Assembly (NCBI RefSeq): GCF_012034175.1
Contig: NZ_JAATEJ010000033.1
Location: 18,008-82,007 of the forward strand
Reading direction: 5' to 3'
Length of the DNA: 64,000 nucleotides
DNA from: Actinacidiphila epipremni
Lineage (GTDB): Bacteria > Actinomycetota > Actinomycetes > Streptomycetales > Streptomycetaceae
Part shown: positions 1 to 6,077 of the stretch, in pieces
Layout of the letters: the number at the start of each line of letters is the position of its first letter
Position numbering within the stretch: the first letter of the stretch is position 1
The notes under the pieces: model-generated
The model's input: only the letters and a program-made list of their open reading frames with translations
What the model was told of the DNA's origin: nothing
Database searches by the model: none
Translations under genes and position numbers: made by a program

Positions 1-190
1 TGCCTGGCACGGTACCTGCCGACATCCAGCGGCCGACGCCGTAACCCCGTCGCATGAATCAATCGGACGATAGTCTGAATCACTGTCAGCGCTCCTCATA
101 GCGTTGGCCATGCCCCCGGATCGGTCGCACGGTCGCGGGGGTCCTGGCACGACCTGGGGCGGCGGCTTGCTCAGCGGTAAGGTGCCGCCC
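1..190. other. left-edge non-coding or gene-start region
   Basis: No complete gene is visible here. On the minus strand an ATG at 55-53 opens a reading frame that runs off the window edge (starts MRRGYGVGRW), so this may be the first codons of a gene transcribed leftward, but about 18 codons are too few to identify it. A 7-bp direct repeat (tgaatca at 55-61 and 76-82) lies just upstream of that possible start and could be part of its promoter or operator. Confidence 0.3.
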
Positions 191-273
191 CAACTGGCTT
201 GAGCCACCTGGTGGCTTGAGCCAGTTGACCACGGGCGATTCGACCGCGTCAAGCGACTGGCTTGAGCCAGTTG
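191..273. promoter_or_regulatory. three copies of a palindromic operator upstream of the GntR gene
   Basis: The core ggcttgagcc occurs at 196-205, 213-222 and 259-268. The fullest form, actggcttgagccagtt (256-272), is an inverted repeat of ACTGGCT/AGCCAGT around two central bases. Copies 1 and 2 have their cores 17 bp apart and their flanks are near mirror images, so together they also form a larger inverted repeat. The shape resembles sites of HutC-subfamily GntR proteins (the DasR site ACTGGTCTAGACCAGT has the same outer arms). Copy 3 ends 13 nt before the ATG and touches a -10-like tatgct (275-280), which would place the transcript start at or next to the ATG (leaderless). Autorepression by the adjacent regulator is inferred. 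Confidence 0.65.
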
Positions 274-286
274 CTATGCTCGCCTC

Positions 287-1060
287 ATGACCTCGCCCGA
301 CACCCCTTCCGCGCAGCCGGCCAGTAGGCGTATCGCTCAGGCACTCCGATCGGCGATCGAGCGCGGCGAACTGTCTGCCGGAGACAAGCTCCCCTCCGAG
401 CGGGTCTTGGCAGAGCAGTACGGAGCAGCCCGGAACACCGCCCGCGAGGCCGTCCGGCTCCTTGCGGAACAAGGGCTTGTCACCGCGCGCCACGGGCGCG
501 GCGTCTTCGTTCGCGCACCCCAGCGCCTCTTCCGCTTCGGCAGTGACCGCTACTCCCGCAAGAACCGCGAGACCGGCCTCACGCCGTTTCGGCTGGAGGC
601 CCAGCGCCAGGGAAAGACCGCGCGGATCGAGGTACTCGGCATCACTCGGGAAGTGCCTCCGCCCGACATAGCGGAGCGCCTCAAGGTTCCCAGCGACGAC
701 GAGAGCGTCGTGCACCGGGAGAACCACTACTTCGCAGACGATGACCCGGTTCAGATCGTCTCGACCTATCTCCGATGGGACGAAGCACAAGGAACCCTGT
801 TGATGCAACCGAAGACGGGTCCCCATGGGATCTACGGTCGCCTCGAAGAGCTGGGCCATACCATGACCCGCGTACGCGACGAGATCAGCGCGAGGATGCC
901 GACTCCGCGCGAAGCCGCGCTCCTTGATCTTCCGCCCGGCGTGCCGGTGCTCGAAGTGCTGCACACGAGCTTGGATCAAGAGCTGGAACCCTTCGAGGTT
1001 TCTCGGTACGTGCACCGCGCCGACCGGACCGGCCTTCTCTACGAACTGCCCGTCGAATGA
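287..1060 (+). CDS. GntR family transcriptional regulator (UTRA domain)
   Basis: A 257-residue HutC-type GntR regulator. Residues about 12-72 form the winged helix-turn-helix, with the family signature GDKLPSERVLAEQYG followed by a recognition-helix region and the GRGVFVR wing. The rest (about 90-255) is a UTRA effector-binding domain that ends in the typical run toward SRYVHRADRTGLLYELPVE. The ATG at 287 is preceded by no Shine-Dalgarno sequence but by a tatgct -10-like box 7 nt upstream, so translation may be leaderless. Three palindromes immediately upstream suggest autoregulation. A GNAT acetyltransferase follows after 25 bp and is probably co-transcribed. The ligand cannot be told from the sequence. 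Confidence 0.9.
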   Translation: MTSPDTPSAQPASRRIAQALRSAIERGELSAGDKLPSERVLAEQYGAARNTAREAVRLLAEQGLVTARHGRGVFVRAPQRLFRFGSDRYSRKNRETGLTPFRLEAQRQGKTARIEVLGITREVPPPDIAERLKVPSDDESVVHRENHYFADDDPVQIVSTYLRWDEAQGTLLMQPKTGPHGIYGRLEELGHTMTRVRDEISARMPTPREAALLDLPPGVPVLEVLHTSLDQELEPFEVSRYVHRADRTGLLYELPVE

Positions 1061-1085
1061 ATCACCCTGCGTACTGGAGGGTTCT

Positions 1086-1604
1086 GTGACCGGCCTCATC
1101 GTTCGTACCATCCGGAATGCCGACGTTCCCGGGGCAGCGGCTGCGCTGGTAGAAGTACATGCGACCGATGGCTACCCGGTCGAGGGCGTGGCGCAGCCGA
1201 CGGAATGGATCTGCTCACCTGCCACTGCGCAGGCCTGGGTCGCAGAGGTCAATGAGCGGATCGTGGGACATGTAGCAGTCCTGCACCCACGTGGAGAGGA
1301 CGCCGTCACGCTCTGGCTTGCGCGAGGTGGCGGCGAAAACGCTCACGTCGGTGTTCTCGCGCGTCTCTACGTCGTACGCGAAGCCCGTGGGCGCGCCGTG
1401 GGTGAAACGCTGATGCGAACAGCCATGGACTACGCCCGACAACGCGACATGCGCCTGGTCCTCGACGTAATGACCAAGGACGTCGGCGCTATACGCCTTT
1501 ACGAGCGGCTGGGTTGGCAGCGGATCGGCCAAGCAGTTCACCGGTACGGGGATGGCCAGCAGGCCGCCGCTATTTGCTACGTCTCACCGGCTCAGCAGGC
1601 TTAG
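1086..1604 (+). CDS. GNAT family N-acetyltransferase
   Basis: A 172-residue acetyltransferase of the GNAT fold. The acetyl-CoA binding core is visible as LARLYVVREARGRAVGETLM, a variant of the R/Q-x-x-G-x-G/A motif A, and is followed by LYERLGWQRIG, the usual motif B ending. The substrate is unknown. The GTG at 1086 was chosen because ggagg (1076-1080) sits 5 nt upstream and because the frame upstream of it overlaps the GntR gene out of frame. It lies 25 bp after the GntR gene, so the two probably form one transcript. GntR plus GNAT pairs are common in actinomycete accessory regions; the link here is by position only. Confidence 0.85.
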   Translation: MTGLIVRTIRNADVPGAAAALVEVHATDGYPVEGVAQPTEWICSPATAQAWVAEVNERIVGHVAVLHPRGEDAVTLWLARGGGENAHVGVLARLYVVREARGRAVGETLMRTAMDYARQRDMRLVLDVMTKDVGAIRLYERLGWQRIGQAVHRYGDGQQAAAICYVSPAQQA

Positions 1605-1627
1605 GCCAGATCCGTGGCCGAACTCGG

Positions 1628-1710
1628 CGTGCGGGTCGTCGCCGTCCGGAAGGGGCTGTTCGGGGCGTTGCGGGCCGCCGGTCGGTGGGTGGGTTGCGCG
1701 CGCCCCCTGG
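1628..1710 (+). repeat. degenerate copy of the 128-bp inverted-repeat element
   Basis: This stretch aligns over its length with the inner part and right end of the elements at 5506-5633 and 5793-5920: it shares the block around ggtcgtc-gccgtccg-aaggggctgtt, then gg-cc-ccggtcggtgg, then gggttgcgcgcgc and cccctgg. It lacks the left terminal repeat and about 11 bases of the right one, so it looks like a decayed fragment. It fills most of the gap between the acetyltransferase and the MaoC gene. Confidence 0.6.
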
Positions 1711-1749
1711 AGAGCACCGTGCGGCGCAGGCGCGGGCTTTGGGGAGGGG

Positions 1750-2631
1750 CTAGGCGGACATCGTGCCCCTGACGTGGGTGCCCAGGGGGGAGCGGAGCTC
1801 GAAGGTGGAGGCGGCGGTGGCGTATTCGACCGTCGAGGGGAGGAGGACCGCGCGGTGGAAGGTCGCGTGGAGGGATGTGGCCTCGGGGCGCTGCGCAGCA
1901 GCTTGCGCGGCGGTGCACATGCCGTGGGCGATCGCGCGGGGGAAGCCGAAGGGGCGGGCGGTCAGGGGGGAGAGGTGGATGGGGTTGAAGTCACCCGTCA
2001 CGCGGGCGTAGCGGCGGCCGAGCGCCGCGTCCAACTGCCAGGTGGCCACCGTCGGGAGCGGGCTGCCGGGCCCGGCGTCGGAGGGGGCCGGGGCAGCCGG
2101 CTCAGGCACGCCGGGCTCGGGCGTCGGGCGGTCGGGCGTTGGGGGCTCCGGCGTTGGGGGGTCAGGCGTTGGGGGGTCAGGCGGTTTGTGGCGGGAGAGG
2201 TAGGTGCTGGTCGAGTGCCAGATGAGCTCGCCGGCGAGGGTGGCCTCCGTCACGAGGGTCACCTCCGTGCCGCGGGGGTGCGGGCGCAGGCCCTGCGTAG
2301 AGACGTGGAGGTCCGGGCGGTCCGTCGCTGGGAGGGGAGCGCGTGCCGTGATCGTCAGGCTCGTGTGGACCAGGCCCAGCAGCGGGAGGGGGAAGGACCT
2401 CGCGGACATCAGGCGCGCGGCCAGCGGGAAGGCCAGGACGTGCGGGTACGTCAGGGGGAGCGCGGGGCCGGGCGGGAAGCCGCAGACGCGGGCGTACGCG
2501 GCGAGCCGCGCGGGGTCGACGCGGACCGCCCGGCGGGTCAGCCGGGCCGGGGCCAGGCGCATCGCGGGGGAGGGGCGCTTCGCCAGGCCCGTGAGGGCGC
2601 CGCGGCCGAGCGTCAGCAGCAGGGGCGCCAC
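1750..2631 (-). CDS. MaoC-like (double hot-dog) acyl dehydratase
   Basis: A 293-residue protein of the (R)-hydratase/MaoC type, expected to dehydrate 3-hydroxyacyl-CoA or -ACP. The second hot-dog carries the hydratase segment YARVTGDFNPIHLSP followed by HGM, where the Asp and His are the usual catalytic pair. The first half is a degenerate hot-dog. Between them lies an insert of about 30 residues made of PPTPD/E repeats, encoded by a 15-bp tandem repeat. The GTG start at 2631 is one base from the stop of the fabG4-like gene, so the two are co-transcribed and translationally linked. Order and orientation match mycobacterial Rv0241c (HtdX), Rv0242c (FabG4) and Rv0243 (FadA2). Confidence 0.85.
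   Translation of the reverse strand: MAPLLLTLGRGALTGLAKRPSPAMRLAPARLTRRAVRVDPARLAAYARVCGFPPGPALPLTYPHVLAFPLAARLMSARSFPLPLLGLVHTSLTITARAPLPATDRPDLHVSTQGLRPHPRGTEVTLVTEATLAGELIWHSTSTYLSRHKPPDPPTPDPPTPEPPTPDRPTPEPGVPEPAAPAPSDAGPGSPLPTVATWQLDAALGRRYARVTGDFNPIHLSPLTARPFGFPRAIAHGMCTAAQAAAQRPEATSLHATFHRAVLLPSTVEYATAASTFELRSPLGTHVRGTMSA
2119..2178. repeat. 15-bp tandem repeat inside the MaoC gene
   Basis: Four consecutive 15-bp units (2119-2133, 2134-2148, 2149-2163, 2164-2178) based on aggcgttggggggtc encode the Pro-Thr rich linker PPTPE/D on the minus strand. The last two units differ by a single base, which suggests recent slippage. Copy number may vary between strains. Confidence 0.8.
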
Positions 2632-2632
2632 G

Positions 2633-3901
2633 TCAGGCGCCCAGCAGCGACTGGCCGCACACCCGCACGACCTGCCCGTTCACCCCGCCGGACGCCGCGT
2701 CCGCGAGCCACCCCACCGTCTCGGCGACGTCGACCGGCAACCCGCCCTGCCCGAGCGAGTTCATCCGCCGCCCCGCCTCCCGGACAACGACGGGCACCGC
2801 CGCCGTCATCGCCGTCTCGATGAAGCCGGGCGCGACCGCGTTCGCGGTGATGCCGCGCCCGCGCACCTCGCCGTCCGCGGCCAGCGCCCGTACCCACCCG
2901 ATGATCCCGGCCTTGGACGCCGCGTAGTTGGTCTGCCCGACGTTGCCGGCGATTCCGGCGATCGAGGCGGTGCCGACGATACGGCCGTGGTCCCGCAGTG
3001 TCCCGGCCTTCAGCAGCGCGGCGGTCGTGCGCAGCACCGCCCCGAGGTTGACGTCGACGACCGTGTCGAACCGCTCCGCGGGCATGTTCGCGAGCTTGCG
3101 GTCGCGCGTGATGCCGGCGTTGTGGACGAGCACGTCGAGGCCGTCCGGCAGCGCGGCGGCGAGCCGTTCGCCCGCGTCGTCCGCGGTGATGTCCAGGGTG
3201 AGGGCGCGCCCGCCGAGCCGGGCGGCGACCGCCGCGAGCGCCTCGCCGGCCTGCGGGACGTCGAGCAGGACGACGTCCGCGCCGCCGCGTACCAGCGTCT
3301 CGGCGACCGCCGCGCCGATGCCGCGGGCGGCGCCGGTGACCAGGGCGGTACGCGGCCCGGCCGCCGCCGGGACCTCCGGCGCCGGCCCGACCTCGACGAC
3401 CTGCCCGCTGACGTACGCCGAGCGCGGCGAGAGCAGGAAGTCCAGCGCGCTGCCGGGGACGGCGCCGGGCGCGAGGCGCAGCAGGTTGACGGTGCCGCCG
3501 CGGCCGATCTCCTTGCCGAGCGAGCGCGTGAAGCCCTCCAGCGCCTGGTGCGTCGCCGCGTGCGCGAGGCCGCCGTCCTGGGGGCGGGCGCCCAGCAGCA
3601 CGATCCGGCCGCAGGGGGCGAGGGAGCGGGCGAGCGGGTGCAGCGTGGCGTGGAGTCCGTGCAGGTCGGCGGGCTCGGCGAGGGCGGTGGCGTCCACGAC
3701 GACCCCGCCGTACGGCTCCCCGGTCGGCGCGGGCGCGGGCGCCGGCGCCGGCTCGCCGGCGGTGAGCCGGAGGACCGGGCCGGGCAGCTCGGGCGTACCC
3801 GCGGACCAGCGGCGCAACGGGGTGGGCAGGGGGAGGCCGAGGCGGCGGGCGACGAAGCGGCCGGGTCCGGTGCCGGTGAGGCGGAGATAGCGGTCGGCCA
3901 T
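2633..3901 (-). CDS. fabG4: 3-oxoacyl-ACP/CoA reductase, long (FabG4-type)
   Basis: A 422-residue short-chain dehydrogenase, much longer than the usual 250 residues of FabG because it has an extra N-terminal flavodoxin-like/degenerate Rossmann half, as in mycobacterial FabG4 (Rv0242c). The catalytic C-terminal half shows the cofactor loop TGAARGIG, the NAG motif, the active-site serine in GTASIAG and the YAASK Tyr/Lys pair. It should reduce 3-oxoacyl-CoA or -ACP with NAD(P)H. ATG at 3901 is preceded by aaggag on the minus strand (within 3908-3914). The downstream MaoC gene begins 1 bp after it and the thiolase gene is divergent across a short operator region. Confidence 0.9.
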   Translation of the reverse strand: MADRYLRLTGTGPGRFVARRLGLPLPTPLRRWSAGTPELPGPVLRLTAGEPAPAPAPAPTGEPYGGVVVDATALAEPADLHGLHATLHPLARSLAPCGRIVLLGARPQDGGLAHAATHQALEGFTRSLGKEIGRGGTVNLLRLAPGAVPGSALDFLLSPRSAYVSGQVVEVGPAPEVPAAAGPRTALVTGAARGIGAAVAETLVRGGADVVLLDVPQAGEALAAVAARLGGRALTLDITADDAGERLAAALPDGLDVLVHNAGITRDRKLANMPAERFDTVVDVNLGAVLRTTAALLKAGTLRDHGRIVGTASIAGIAGNVGQTNYAASKAGIIGWVRALAADGEVRGRGITANAVAPGFIETAMTAAVPVVVREAGRRMNSLGQGGLPVDVAETVGWLADAASGGVNGQVVRVCGQSLLGA

Positions 3902-3912
3902 TGGCCTTCTCC

Positions 3913-3941
3913 TTACTCTGGAGTAAGTTTACCGCCGGTAA
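3913..3941. promoter_or_regulatory. two perfect palindromes in the fabG4/fadA2 divergent promoter
   Basis: Two adjacent inverted repeats occupy the 90-bp space between the divergent genes: ttactctggagtaa (3913-3926, arms ttactc/gagtaa, 2-base centre) and ttaccgccggtaa (3929-3941, arms ttaccg/cggtaa, 1-base centre). Both share the outer form TTAC...GTAA seen at many TetR-family operators of lipid and branched-chain metabolism. The first overlaps the ribosome-binding region of fabG4, and together they are placed to control both directions. The regulator is not encoded next to them and is not identified. Confidence 0.6.
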
Positions 3942-3991
3942 GGCTACTGGTGCGTCACGCAGATCGGAAGTTCGGAAGATCGGGAGAGCTC

Positions 3992-5332
3992 ATGCCCGCC
4001 ACGCCCGCCACGCCCGCCGCCCACCCCGTACCGACCCCTGTACCGACCCTCGCCCCCGCCGTCCGCCGGGTCGCCGTCCTCGCCGGCAACCGCATCCCCT
4101 TCGCCCGCGCGGACGGCCCGTACGCGACCGCCTCCAACCAGGACATGCTCACCGCCGCGCTCGACGGCCTCGCCGAGCGGGCGGGCATCGCCGGCGAGAG
4201 AGTGGGCGAGTTCGCCGCCGGCGCGGTCCTCAAGCACAGCCGGGACTTCAACCTCGCGCGCGAGACCGTGCTCGGCTCCGTCCTCGACCCGGCGACGCCC
4301 GCGTACGACGTCCAGCAGGCGTGCGGCACCGGGCTCCAGGCGGTGTTCGCGGTCGCCGCGAAGATCGCGCTCGGCGTCATCGACAGCGGGATCGCCGGCG
4401 GCGCCGACACCGCGAGCGACGCGCCGCTCGGCGTCAACGACCAACTGCGGCGTACGCTGCTCGCCGCCCGCCGCGCGAAGACCCTCGGGGCGCGGGCCCG
4501 GGCGCTCGCCGGGGTGCGGCCCCGGCACATCGTGCCCGACATGCCGCGCAACGCGGAGCCGCGCACGGGGCTCTCGATGGGCGAGCACGCGGCGCTCACC
4601 GCCGCGCAGTGGGGCATCACCCGCGAGGCGCAGGACGAGTTGGCCGCCGCGAGCCACCGGCGGCTCGCCGCCGCGTACGACCGGGGCTTCTTCGCGCCGC
4701 TGGTCACGCCGTACCGCGGGCTCACCCGCGACCAGAACCTGCGGCCCGACTCCACGCCCGAGAAGCTCGCGAAGCTCCGGCCCGTCTACGGCGGGCCCGA
4801 GGGCACGATGACCGCGGGGAACTCGACGCCGCTCACGGACGGCGCGGCGGTGGTGCTGCTCGGTACGGAGGAGTGGGCCGCGGCGCACGGGCTGGAACCG
4901 CTCGCGTACGTCACGGCGTACGAGACGGCGGCGGTCGACTTCGCCTCCGGGGCGGAGGGGCTGCTCATGGCGCCGGCCTATGCGGTGCCGCGCATGCTCG
5001 CCCGAGCGGGGCTCGGGCTCGGTGACTTCGGCTACTACGAGATCCATGAGGCGTTCGCCTCGCAGGTGCTGGCCACGCTGGCGGCGTGGGAGGACAAGGA
5101 CTTCTGCGCCTCGCGCCTGGGCCTGGACGCCCCCCTCGGCACGGTGGACCGCGCCCGCCTCAACGTCGCGGGCTCCTCCCTGGCCACGGGCCACCCCTTC
5201 GCCGCGACCGGCCCCCGCATCGTCGCCACCCTCGCCCACCACCTCGCCACCCACCCCTCCCCCACCCGCGGCCTCCTCTCCCTCTGCACAGCCGGCGGCC
5301 AGGGCTCCGCCCTGATCCTCACCACCCCATGA
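3992..5332 (+). CDS. fadA2: acetyl-CoA C-acetyltransferase / thiolase (FadA2-type)
   Basis: A 446-residue thiolase that condenses or cleaves acyl-CoA units. The acyl-accepting cysteine lies in QQACGTG (Cys about 111), the conserved HEAF and GHPFAATG histidine motifs follow, and the second active cysteine is in CTAGGQGS near the C-terminus, so the catalytic set is complete. The ATG at 3992 follows a gggag sequence 5 nt upstream; longer in-frame starts would run through the divergent promoter and the fabG4 gene. The length matches mycobacterial FadA2 (about 440). With the MaoC and FabG4 partners it could form a fatty-acyl elongation or beta-oxidation cycle. Confidence 0.9.
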   Translation: MPATPATPAAHPVPTPVPTLAPAVRRVAVLAGNRIPFARADGPYATASNQDMLTAALDGLAERAGIAGERVGEFAAGAVLKHSRDFNLARETVLGSVLDPATPAYDVQQACGTGLQAVFAVAAKIALGVIDSGIAGGADTASDAPLGVNDQLRRTLLAARRAKTLGARARALAGVRPRHIVPDMPRNAEPRTGLSMGEHAALTAAQWGITREAQDELAAASHRRLAAAYDRGFFAPLVTPYRGLTRDQNLRPDSTPEKLAKLRPVYGGPEGTMTAGNSTPLTDGAAVVLLGTEEWAAAHGLEPLAYVTAYETAAVDFASGAEGLLMAPAYAVPRMLARAGLGLGDFGYYEIHEAFASQVLATLAAWEDKDFCASRLGLDAPLGTVDRARLNVAGSSLATGHPFAATGPRIVATLAHHLATHPSPTRGLLSLCTAGGQGSALILTTP

Positions 5333-5505
5333 GCCGCAACTTGCGCTGCGGGGTGCTTTTCAGGGTGGTGGCCGCCCGGCGTCGAGGTCGCCCTCCCGGC
5401 CGGGGCCTCGCGGCTGCGCCGCGGGGTGCTTTTCGGGGGCGCGGGGCTGTGTTTGCTGCGCGGCTGCCGCCGCGTGGGCGCGATCCGCGCCGCGGGGTGC
5501 TTTTC

Positions 5506-5633
5506 GGGGGCGCGGGGAACTGCGCGGCCAGCCGTATGCGGCCCGCAGGTCGTCACCGTCCGAAAGGGGCTGTTGCTGTCGTGTCCGGACCACCGGCCGG
5601 TGGCCGGTTGCGCGCGCAGTTCCCCGCGCCCCT
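5506..5633. repeat. 128-bp inverted-repeat element, copy A
   Basis: The ends are cgcgcagttccccgcgcccct at 5613-5633 and its complement at 5506-5526 (20 of 21 bases match). The inner part contains gtccgaaaggggctgttgct and a ccaccggccggtgg palindrome. It differs from copy B at about five positions. It has no coding capacity, so it is either a MITE-like non-autonomous element or a structured intergenic repeat. Confidence 0.75.
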
Positions 5634-5792
5634 GGGTTGTGGCCGTCTGGCGTGGAGGTCGCCTTCCCGGGCGGGGGCTCGCGGCTGTGCCGCCGGGTAT
5701 CCACCAGGGGCGCGGGGCTGTGTTTGTTGTGCGGCTGCCGCCGCGTGGGCGCGACCGGCGGGGGTTTGCGGCTGCGTCGGGCGTTGCTTTTC

Positions 5793-5920
5793 AGGGGCGC
5801 GGGGAACTGCGCGGCCAGCTGTATGCGGCGTGCAGGTCGTCACCGTCCGAAAGGGGCTGTTGCTGTCGTGTCCGGACCACCGGCCGGTGGTCGGTTGCGC
5901 GCGCAGTTCCCCGCGCCCCT
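5793..5920. repeat. 128-bp inverted-repeat element, copy B
   Basis: The same element as copy A, with perfect 21-bp inverted termini (5793-5813 and 5900-5920). Its length is identical to copy A and the inner sequence is about 96 per cent identical by eye. No target-site duplication is obvious because the flanks are themselves duplicated. Confidence 0.75.
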
Positions 5921-6077
5921 GGTGGATACCCGGCGGCGCAGCCGCGAGGCCCCGCCCGGGAGTGCCGACGCGGCGGCAGCCGCGCAGCAAGCGGAGCTCC
6001 GCGCCCCGACAAAGCACCCCGCGGCGCAGCCGCGGTTGACCGCCGGGGACATGCTCAGGCAGAAAGGATTCGCTCGG

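Larger units (their letters stand above)
5368..6045. repeat. tandem and inverted repeat array between fadA2 and fadD
   Basis: No gene is supported between 5333 and 6077. The stretch holds a tandem duplication of about 270-285 bp: unit 1 is a flank (5368-5505) plus an inverted-repeat element (5506-5633), unit 2 is a similar flank (5639-5792) plus a second element (5793-5920). From 5931 to about 6045 the flank sequence returns in the opposite orientation (for example gcaccccgcggcgcagccgc against gcggctgcgccgcggggtgc). Reading frames here are long only because the repeats lack stops; they have no recognisable product. Confidence 0.8.

Noticed and set aside
86..1111. Long open frame antisense to the GntR gene
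   Set aside because: It is the mirror of a clear GntR-UTRA protein and has no recognisable motifs; such frames are common in high-GC DNA.
2204..3991. Upstream in-frame extension of the thiolase, more than 590 codons
   Set aside because: It runs antisense through the MaoC and fabG4 genes and the promoter palindromes; the Arg/Gly-rich translation is not protein-like, and ATG 3992 gives the family length.
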